This document shows, piece by piece, positions 54,380-64,000 of a stretch of 64,000 nt of DNA (position 1 is its first letter; the number at the start of each line of letters is the position of its first letter). The notes under the pieces are model-generated. The model was not told the DNA's origin. It did not search any database and saw nothing but the letters and a program-made list of their open reading frames with translations. This DNA is from Leptoclinus maculatus (lineage: Eukaryota > Chordata > Actinopteri > Perciformes > Stichaeidae), in NCBI GenBank assembly GCA_032191485.1, contig JAVDOI010000008.1, forward strand, positions 20,663,665 through 20,727,664. The letters are read 5' to 3'. The translations under genes were made by a program, and so were the position numbers.

Positions 54380-57300
54380 GCTATAACTAGAACCTCCACC
54401 TTCAGCCTCTGCCAGCAACCTGCATTTGCCGCCTCCACCTGCAGGTTGCTGGCAGACAGCTTTAACCTAAACCTCCACCTCTATTCTCTGCCAGCAACCT
54501 GCATTTGCCGCCTCCACCTGCAGGTTGCTGGCAGACAGCTGTAACCTAAACCTCCACCTCCATTCTCTGCAAGCAACCTGCAGTTGCCGCCTCCACCTGC
54601 AGATTCTGGCAGACAGTTGTAAAGTTAACCTTCAACTCTAGCCTCCACCAGCAACCTGAATCCTCTGCCTCCACCTAAGGATCAGGTTTCAGCCTTCTGC
54701 CAAAATCTGCAGCCTTCTCCACCTGCACATTCTGGCAGACAGCTGTAACCTAAACCTCCACCTCCATTCTCTGCCATTAACCTGCATTTGCCGCCTCCAC
54801 CTGCAGATTCTGGCAGACAGTTGTAAAGTTAACCTTCAACTCTAGCCTCCACCAGCAACCTGAATCCTCCACCTCCACCTGCAGATTCTGGCAGACAGTT
54901 GGAAAGTTAACCTTCAACTCTAGCCTCCACCAGCAACCTGAATCCTCTACCTCCACCTCCATTATCTGCCAGCAACCTGCATTTGCCGCCTCCACCTGCA
55001 GGTTGCTGGCAGACAGCTGTAACCTAAACCTCCACCTCTATTCTCTGCCAGCAACCTGCATTTGCCGCCTCCACCTGCAGGTTGCTGGCAGACAGCTGTA
55101 ACCTAACCCTCCACCTCCATTCTCTGCAAGCAACCTGCAGTTGCCGCCTCCACCTGCAGATTCTGGCAGACAGTTGTAAAGTTAACCTTCAACTCTAGCC
55201 TCCACCAGCAACCTGAAGCCTCCGCCTCCACCTGCAGATTCTGGCAGACAGTTGTAAAGTTAACCTTCAACTCTAGCCTCCACCAGCAACCTGAATCCTC
55301 TGCCTCCACCTAAGGATCAGGTTGCAGCCTTCTGCTAAAATCTGCAGCCTTCTCCACCTGCACATTCTGGCAGACAGCTGTAACCTAAACCTCCACCTCC
55401 ATTCTCTGCCATTAACCTGCATTTGCCGCCTCCACCTGCAGGTTGCTGGCAGACAGCTGTAACCTAAACCTCCACCTCCATTGTCTGCCAGCAACCTGCA
55501 TTTGCCGCCTCCACCTGCAGGTTGCCGGCAGACAGCTGTAACCTAAACCTCCACCTCTATTCTCTGCCAGCAACCTGCATTTGCAGCCTCCTCCACCTGC
55601 ACATTCTGGTGAAAAGCTGCAACCAGAACCTCCACCTACAGCCTTTGCCAGCAACCTGCAGTTGCCGCCTCCACCTGCAGATTCTGGCAGACAGTTGTAA
55701 AGTTAACCTTCAACTCTAGCCTCCACCAGCAACCTGAAGCCTCCGCCTCCACCTGCAGATTCTGGCAGACAGTTGTAACCTAAACCTCCACCTCCAGCCT
55801 CTGCCAGCAACCTGCAGTTCCCTGCCTCCACCTGCAGGTTGCTTGCAGACAGCTGTAACCTACATTTCCACTTTCAGCCTCCACCAGCAACCTGCAGCCA
55901 CTGCCTTCACCTAAGGTTCAGCAGCCTTCTGCCAGAATCTGCAGCAGCCTCCACCTACACATTCTGGTAGTACGCTATAACTAGAACCTCCACCTTCAGC
56001 CTCTGCCAGCAACCTGCATTTGCCGCCTCCACCTGCAGGTTGCTGGCAGACAGCTTTAACCTAAACCTCCACCTCTATTATCTGCCAGCAACCTGCATTT
56101 GCCGCCTCCACCTGCAGGTTGCTGGCAGACAGCTGTAACCTAAACCTCCACCTCCATTCTCTGCAAGCAACCTGCAGTTGCCGCCTCCACCTGCAGATTC
56201 TGGCAGACAGTTGTAAAGTTAACCTTCAACTCTAGCCTCCACCAGCAACCTGAAGCCTCCACCTGCAGATTCTGGCAGACAGTTGTAAAGTTAACCTTCA
56301 ACTCTAGCCTCCACCAGCAACCTGAAGCCTCCGCCTCCACCTGCAGATTCTGGCAGACAGTTGTAAAGTTAACCTTCAACTCTAGCCTCCACCAGCAACC
56401 TGAATCCTCTGCCTCCACCTAAGGATCAGGTTGCAGCCTTCTGCTAAAATCTGCAGCCTTCTCCACCTGCACATTCTGGCAGACAGCTGTAACCTAAACC
56501 TCCACCTCCATTCTCTGCCATTAACCTGCATTTGCCGCCTCCACCTGCAGGTTGCTGGCAGACAGCTGTAACCTAAACCTCCACCTCCATTCTCTGCCAG
56601 CAACCTGCATTTGCCGCCTCCACCTGCAGGTTGCTGGCAGACAGCTGTAACCTAAACCTCCACCTCCATTCTCTGCAAGCAACCTGCAGTTGCCGCCTCC
56701 ACCTGCAGATTCTGGCAGACAGTTGTAAAGTTAACCTTCAACTCTAGCCTCCACCAGCAACCTGAAGCCTCCGCCTCCACCTGCAGATTCTGGCAGACAG
56801 TTGTAACCTAAACCTCCACCTCCAGCCTCTGCCAGCAACCTGCAGTTCCCTGCCTCCACCTGCAGGTTGCTTGCAGACAGCTGTAACCTACATTTCCACT
56901 TTCAGCCTCCACCAGCAACCTGCAGCCACTGCCTTCACCTAAGGTTCAGCAGCCTTCTGCCAGAATCTGCAGCAGCCTCCACCTACACATTCTGGTAGTA
57001 CGCTATAACTAGAACCTCCACCTTCAGCCTCTGCCAGCAACCTGCATTTGCCGCCTCCACCTGCAGGTTGCTGGCAGACAGCTTTAACCTAAACCTCCAC
57101 CTCTATTCTCTGCCAGCAACCTGCATTTGCCGCCTCCACCTGCAGGTTGCTGGCAGACAGCTGTAACCTAAACCTCCACCTCCATTCTCTGCAAGCAACC
57201 TGCAGTTGCCGCCTCCACCTGCAGATTCTGGCAGACAGTTGTAAAGTTAACCTTCAACTCTAGCCTCCACCAGCAACCTGAATCCTCTGCCTCCACCTAA

Positions 57301-60300
57301 GGATCAGGTTGCAGCCTTCTGCCAAAATCTGCAGCCTTCTCCACCTGCACATTCTGGCAGACAGCTGTAACCTAAACCTCCACCTCCATTCTCTGCCATT
57401 AACCTGCATTTGCCGCCTCCACCTGCAGGTTGCTGGCAGACAGCTGTAACCTAAACCTCCACCTCCATTGTCTGCCAGCAACCTGCATTTGCCGCCTCCA
57501 CCTGCAGGTTGCCGGCAGACAGCTGTAACCTAAACCTCCACCTCTATTCTCTGCCAGCAACCTGCATTTGCAGCCTCCTCCACCTGCACATTCTGGTAAA
57601 AAGCTGCAACCAGAACCTCCACCTACAGCCTTTGCCAGCAACCTGCAGTTGCCGCCTCCACCTGCAGATTCTGGCAGACAGTTGTAAAGTTAACCTTCAA
57701 CTCTAGCCTCCACCAGCAACCTGAATCCTCTGCCTCCACCTAAGGATCAGGTTGCAGCCTTCTGCCAAAATCTGCAGCCTTCTCCACCTGCACATTCTGG
57801 CAGACAGCTGTAACCTAAACCTCCACCTCCATTCTCTGCCAGCAACCTGCATTTGCCGCCTCCACCTGCAGGTTGCTGGCAGACAGCTGTAACCTAAACC
57901 TCCACCTCCATTCTCTGCCAGCAACCTGCATTTGCCGCCTCCACCTGCAGGTTGCTGGCAGACAGCTGTAACCTAAACCTCCACCTGCATTCTCTGCAAG
58001 CAACCTGCAGTTGCCACCTCCACCTGCAGATTCTGGCAGACAGTTGTAAAGTTAACCTTCAACTCTAGCCTCCACCAGCAACCTGAAGCCTCCGCCTCCA
58101 CCTGCAGATTCTGGCAGACAGTTGTAACCTAAACCTCCACCTCCAGCCTCTGCCAGCAACCTGCAGTTCCCTGCCTCCACCTGCAGGTTGCTTGCAGACA
58201 GCTGTAACCTACATTTCCACTTTCAGCCTCCACCAGCAACCTGCAGCCACTGCCTTCACCTAAGGTTCAGCAGCCTTCTGCCAGAATCTGCAGCAGCCTC
58301 CACCTACACATTCTGGTAGTACGCTATAACTAGAACCTCCACCTCCATTCTCTGCCAGCAACCTGCATTTGCCGCCTCCACCTGCAGGTTGCTGGCAGAC
58401 AGCTGTAACCTAAACCTCCACCTCCATTCTCTGCAAGCAACCTGCATTTGCCGCCTCCACCTGCAGATTCTGGCAGACAGTTGTAAAGTTAACCTTCAAC
58501 TCTAGCCTCCACCAGCAACCTGAAGCCTCCGCCTCCACCTGCAGATTCTGGCAGACAGTTGTAACCTAAACCTCCACCTCCAGCCTCTGCCAGCAACCTG
58601 CAGTTCCCTGCCTCCACCTGCAGGTTGCTTGCAGACAGCTGTAACCTACATTTCCACTTTCAGCCTCCACCAGCAACCTGCAGCCACTGCCTTCACCTAA
58701 GGTTCAGCAGCCTTCTGCCAGAATCTGCAGCAGCCTCCACCTACACATTCTGGTAGTACGCTATAACTAGAACCTCCACCTTCAGCCTCTGCCAGCAACC
58801 TGCATTTGCCGCCTCCACCTGCAGGTTGCTGGCAGACAGCTGTAACCTAAACCTCCACCTCCATTCTCTGCAAGCAACCTGCAGTTGCCGCCTCCACCTG
58901 CAGATTTTGGCAGACAGTTGTAAAGTTAACCTTCAACTCTATTCTCTGCCAGCAACCTGCATTTGCCGCCTCCACCTGCAGGTTGCTGGCAGACAGCTGT
59001 AACCTAAACCTCCACCTCCATTCTCTGCAAGCAACCTGCAGTTGCCGCCTCCACCTGCAGATTCTGGCAGACAGTTGTAAAGTTAACCTTCAACTCTAGC
59101 CTCCACCAGCAACCTGAAGCCTCCGCCTCCACCTGCAGATTCTGGCAGACAGTTGTAAAGTTAACCTTCAACTCTAGCCTCCACCAGCAACCTGAATCCT
59201 CTGCCTCCACCTTAGGATCAGGTTGCAGCCTTCTGCTAAAATCTGCAGCCTTCTCCACCTGCACATTCTGGCAGACAGCTGTAACCTAAACCTCCACCTC
59301 CATTCTCTGCCATTAACCTGCATTTGCCGCCTCCACCTGCAGGTTGCTGGCAGACAGCTGTAACCTAAACCTCCACCTCCATTCTCTGCCAGCAACCTGC
59401 ATTTGCCGCCTCCACCTGCAGGTTGCTGGCAGACAGCTGTAACCTAAACCTCCACCTCCATTCTCTGCAAGCAACCTGCAGTTGCCGCCTCCACCTGCAG
59501 ATTCTGGCAGACAGTTGTAAAGTTAACCTTCAACTCTAGCCTCCACCAGCAACCTGAAGCCTCCGCCTCCACCTGCAGATTCTGGCAGACAGTTGTAACC
59601 TAAACCTCCACCTCCAGCCTCTTCCAGCAACCTGCAGTTCCCTGCCTCCACCTGCAGGTTGCTTGCAGACAGCTGTAACCTACATTTCCACTTTCAGCCT
59701 CCACCAGCAACCTGCAGCCACTGCCTTCACCTAAGGTTCAGCAGCCTTCTGCCAGAATCTGCAGCAGCCTCCACCTACACATTCTGGTAGTACGCTATAA
59801 CTAGAACCTCCACCTTCAGCCTCTGCCAGCAACCTGCATTTGCCGCCTCCACCTGCAGGTTGCTGGCAGACAGCTTTAACCTCCACCTCTATTCTCTGCC
59901 AGCAACCTGCATTTGCCGCCTCCACCTGCAGGTTGCTGGCAGACAGCTGTAACCTAAACCTCCACCTCCATTCTCTGCAAGCAACCTGCAGTTGCCGCCT
60001 CCACCTGCAGATTCTGGTAGACAGTTGTAAAGTTAACCTTCAACTCTAGCCTCCACCAGCAACCTGAAGCGTCCGCCTCCACCTGCAGATTCTGGCAGAC
60101 AGTTGTAAAGTTAACCTTCAACTCTAGCCTCCACCAGCAACCTGAATCCTCTGCCTCCACCTAAGGATCAGGTTGCAGCCTTCTGCCAAAATCTGCAGCC
60201 TTCTCCACCTGCACATTCTGGCAGACAGCTGTAACCTAAACCTCCACCTCCATTCTCTGCCATTAACCTGCATTTGCCGCCTCCACCTGCAGGTTGCTGG

Positions 60301-63300
60301 CAGACAGCTGTAACCTAAACCTCCACCTCCATTCTCTGCCAGCAACCTGCATTTGCCGCCTCCACCTGCAGGTTGCTGGCAGACAGCTGTAACCTAAACC
60401 TCCACCTCCATTCTCTGCAAGCAACCTGCATTTGCCGCCTCCACCTGCAGATTCTGGCAGACAGTTGTAAAGTTAACCTTCAACTCTAGCCTCCACCAGC
60501 AACCTGAAGCCTCCGCCTCCACCTGCAGATTCTGGCAGACAGTTGTAACCTAAACCTCCACCTCCAGCCTCTGCCAGCAACCTGCAGTTCCCTGCCTCCA
60601 CCTGCAGGTTGCTTGCAGACAGCTGTAACCTACATTTCCACTTTCAGCCTCCACCAGCAACCTGCAGCCACTGCCTTCACCTAAGGTTCAGCAGCCTTCT
60701 GCCAGAATCTGCAGCAGCCTCCACCTACACATTCTGGTAGTACGCTATAACTAGAACCTCCACCTTCAGCCTCTGCCAGCAACCTGCATTTGCCGCCTCC
60801 ACCTGCAGGTTGCTGGCAGACAGCTTTAACCTCCACCTCTATTCTCTGCCAGCAACCTGCATTTGCCGCCTCCACCTGCAGGTTGCTGGCAGACAGCTGT
60901 AACCTAAACCTCCACCTCCATTCTCTGCAAGCAACCTGCAGTTGCCGCCTCCACCTGCAGATTCTGGTAGACAGTTGTAAAGTTAACCTTCAACTCTAGC
61001 CTCCACCAGCAACCTGAAGCGTCCGCCTCCACCTGCAGATTCTGGCAGACAGTTGTAAAGTTAACCTTCAACTCTAGCCTCCACCAGCAACCTGAATCCT
61101 CTGCCTCCACCTAAGGATCAGGTTGCAGCCTTCTGCCAAAATCTGCAGCCTTCTCCACCTGCACATTCTGGCAGACAGCTATAACCTAAACCTCCACCTC
61201 CATTCTCTGCCATTAACCTGCATTTGCCGCCTCCACCTGCAGGTTGCTGGCAGACAGCTGTAACCTAAACCTCCACCTCCATTCTCTGCCAGCAACCTGC
61301 ATTTGCCGCCTCCACCTGCAGGTTGCTGGCAGACAGCTGTAACCTAAACCTCCACCTCCATTCTCTGCAAGCAACCTGCATTTGCCGTCTCCACCTGCAG
61401 ATTCTGGCAGACAGTTGTAAAGTTAACCTTCAACTCTAGCCTCCACCAGCAACCTGAAGCCTCCGCCTCCACCTGCAGATTCTGGCAGACAGTTGTAACC
61501 TAAACCTCCACCTCCAGCCTCTGCCAGCAACCTGCAGTTCCCTGCCTCCACCTGCAGGTTGCTGGCAGACAGCTGTAACCTAAACCTCCACCTCTATTCT
61601 CTGCCAGCAACCTGCATTTGCCGCCTCCACCTGCAGGTTGCTGGCAGACAGCTGTAACCTAAACCTCCACCTCCATTCTCTGCAAGCAACCTGCAGTTGC
61701 CGCCTCCACCTGCAGATTCTGGCAGACAGTTGTAAAGTTAACCTTCAACTCTAGCCTCCACCAGCAACCTGAATCCTCTGCCTCCACCTAAGGATCAGGT
61801 TGCAGCCTTCTGCTAAAATCTGCAGCCTTCTCCACCTGCACATTCTGGCAGACAGCTGTAACCTAAACCTCCACCTCCATTCTCTGCCATTAACCTGCAT
61901 TTGCCGCCTCCACCTGCAGGTTGCTGGCAGACAGCTGTAACCTAAACCTCCACCTCCATTCTCTGCCAGCAACCTGCATTTGCCGCCTCCACCTGCAGGT
62001 TGCTGGCAGACAGCTGTAACCTAAACCTCCACCTCCATTCTCTGCAAGCAACCTGCAGTTGCCGCCTCCACCTGCAGATTCTGGCAGACAGTTGTAAAGT
62101 TAACCTTCAACTCTAGCCTCCACCAGCAACCTGAAGCCTCCGCCTCCACCTGCAGATTCTGGCAGACAGTTGTAACCTAAACCTCCACCTCCAGCCTCTG
62201 CCAGCAACCTGCAGTTCCCTGCCTCCACCTGCAGGTTGCTTGCAGACAGCTGTAACCTACATTTCCACTTTCAGCCTCCACCAGCAACCTGCAGCCACTG
62301 CCTTCACCTAAGGTTCAGCAGCCTTCTGCCAGAATCTGCAGCAGCCTCCACCTACACATTCTGGTAGTACGCTATAACTAGAACCTCCACCTTCAGCCTC
62401 TGCCAGCAACCTGCATTTGCCGCCTCCACCTGCAGGTTGCTGGCAGACAGCTTTAACCTCCACCTCTATTCTCTGCCAGCAACCTGCATTTGCCGCCTCC
62501 ACCTGCAGGTTGCTGGCAGACAGCTGTAACCTAAACCTCCACCTCCATTCTCTGCAAGCAACCTGCAGTTGCCGCCTCCACCTGCAGATTCTGGTAGACA
62601 GTTGTAAAGTTAACCTTCAACTCTAGCCTCCACCAGCAACCTGAAGCGTCCGCCTCCACCTGCAGATTCTGGCAGACAGTTGTAAAGTTAACCTTCAACT
62701 CTAGCCTCCACCAGCAACCTGAATCCTCTGCCTCCACCTAAGGATCAGGTTGCAGCCTTCTGCCAAAATCTGCAGCCTTCTCCACCTGCACATTCTGGCA
62801 GACAGCTATAACCTAAACCTCCACCTCCATTCTCTGCCATTAACCTGCATTTGCCGCCTCCACCTGCAGGTTGCTGGCAGACAGCTGTAACCTAAACCTC
62901 CACCTCCATTCTCTGCCAGCAACCTGCATTTGCCGCCTCCACCTGCAGGTTGCTGGCAGACAGCTGTAACCTAAACCTCCACCTCCATTCTCTGCAAGCA
63001 ACCTGCATTTGCCGTCTCCACCTGCAGATTCTGGCAGACAGTTGTAAAGTTAACCTTCAACTCTAGCCTCCACCAGCAACCTGAAGCCTCCGCCTCCACC
63101 TGCAGATTCTGGCAGACAGTTGTAACCTAAACCTCCACCTCCAGCCTCTGCCAGCAACCTGCAGTTCCCTGCCTCCACCTGCAGGTTGCTGGCAGACAGC
63201 TGTAACCTAAACCTCCACCTCTATTCTCTGCCAGCAACCTGCATTTGCCGCCTCCACCTGCAGGTTGCTGGCAGACAGCTGTAACCTAAACCTCCACCTC

Positions 63301-64000
63301 CATTCTCTGCAAGCAACCTGCAGTTGCCGCCTCCACCTGCAGATTCTGGTAGACAGTTGTAAAGTTAACCTTCAACTCTAGCCTCCACCAGCAACCTGAA
63401 GCGTCCGCCTCCACCTGCAGATTCTGGCAGACAGTTGTAAAGTTAACCTTCAACTCTAGCCTCCACCAGCAACCTGAATCCTCTGCCTCCACCTAAGGAT
63501 CAGGTTGCAGCCTTCTGCCAAAATCTGCAGCCTTCTCCACCTGCACATTCTGGCAGACAGCTGTAACCTAAACCTCCACCTCCATTCTCTGCCATTAACC
63601 TGCATTTGCCGCCTCCACCTGCAGGTTGCTGGCAGACAGCTGTAACCTAAACCTCCACCTCCATTCTCTGCCAGCAACCTGCATTTGCCGCCTCCACCTG
63701 CAGGTTGCTGGCAGACAGCTGTAACCTAAACCTCCACCTCCATTCTCTGCAAGCAACCTGCATTTGCCGCCTCCACCTGCAGATTCTGGCAGACAGTTGT
63801 AAAGTTAACCTTCAACTCTAGCCTCCACCAGCAACCTGAAGCCTCCGCCTCCACCTGCAGATTCTGGCAGACAGTTGTAACCTAAACCTCCACCTCCAGC
63901 CTCTGCCAGCAACCTGCAGTTCCCTGCCTCCACCTGCAGGTTGCTTGCAGACAGCTGTAACCTACATTTCCACTTTCAGCCTCCACCAGCAACCTGCAGC

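Larger units (their letters stand above)
34600..64000. repeat. giant tandem satellite array, 77-79 bp monomers in higher-order blocks
   Basis: From about 34600 to the window edge the DNA is a head-to-tail array, room for about 370 monomers. The basic monomer is 79 bp, as seen in successive copies from 34809, 34888 and 34967. It holds CCTCCACCTGCAG, a GTTGCTGGCAGACAG or ATTCTGGCAGACAG junction, TAACCTAAACCTCCACCTCC and CTCTGCCAGCAACCTGC. Other forms are a 78-bp type with AAAGTTAACCTTCAACTC, a 78-bp type with TACATTTCCACTTTCAGCC, a roughly 46-bp truncated type ending TCCACCTACACA, a 49-bp type with GATCAGGTTGCAGCC, and a 77-bp type marked by TAGTACGCTATAACTAGAAC. These follow one another in fixed order. 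The plus strand is C-rich and G-poor outside the hairpins. Open frames on both strands (up to 112 codons) repeat with the monomers, lack conserved domains and are not called as genes. The array has no end in this window. Confidence 0.97.

Noticed and set aside
34600..64000. Many short open frames on both strands of the array (for example 49539-49877 minus, 42113-42439 plus) as possible genes
   Set aside because: They repeat with the monomers, exist in all copies on both strands, have no recognised domain, signal or splice context, and are interrupted by frame-shifting 79-bp units.
34600..64000. CRISPR-like or phage-type repeat array
   Set aside because: There are no unique spacers between repeats; the whole monomer is repeated and the surroundings are clearly vertebrate.
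34600..64000. Telomeric repeat or G-quadruplex array
   Set aside because: The CCTAAACC-like pieces occur once per monomer and are not tandem TTAGGG, and G-runs on the minus strand are only two bases long.

Overview
The window is nuclear DNA from a vertebrate, most likely a ray-finned (teleost) fish. It has long introns with GT-AG boundaries, many CA/GT and ATCT microsatellites, fish-type LINE and hAT relics, and a large mucin-like secreted-protein gene of the IgGFc-binding protein family. No bacterial, organellar or viral gene organisation is visible. The window holds one essentially complete gene, some transposon relics, and a very large satellite array.

Layout. Bases 1-2220 are intergenic with nothing I can assign. 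A TATA box at 2223-2230 precedes a probable short non-coding first exon ending at 2276. Intron 1 carries a decayed hAT transposon (about 3033-3830, transposase on the minus strand). From 3994 to 31678 (+ strand) lies one IgGFc-binding protein-like gene (FCGBP family). I could assemble 35 coding exons that keep frame throughout: 7506 coding bases including the stop, 2501 residues. The protein has a signal peptide, an N-terminal IgGFc-binding-type domain (interrupted by an in-frame 9-residue tandem repeat), and five VWD-C8-TIL modules. It has no transmembrane or zona-pellucida domain and should be a secreted, disulphide-rich mucus protein. Four of the five VWD domains keep the GDPH self-cleavage motif; the third has lost it. 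Introns contain pieces of LINE reverse transcriptase, dispersed fish repeats and several long TG tracts lying against splice sites.

Bases 31679-34600 hold the 3' UTR, a probable poly(A) signal at 32169-32174, a second hAT relic (about 32511-33620, + strand) and a dispersed repeat.

From about 34600 to the end of the window (over 29 kb, not terminated) the DNA is one tandem array of roughly 77-79 bp monomers with some shorter variants. The commonest monomer contains a perfect 16-bp inverted repeat around a 15-base loop, so the array is a long string of potential hairpins. Variant monomers recur in higher-order blocks of about 950, 955, 1073, 1627 and 1987 bp, plus a 2518-bp duplication. Short reading frames on both strands of the array are by-products of the repeat and I do not call them genes. 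This hairpin satellite is the most unusual object in the window; I do not recognise it as a named family.
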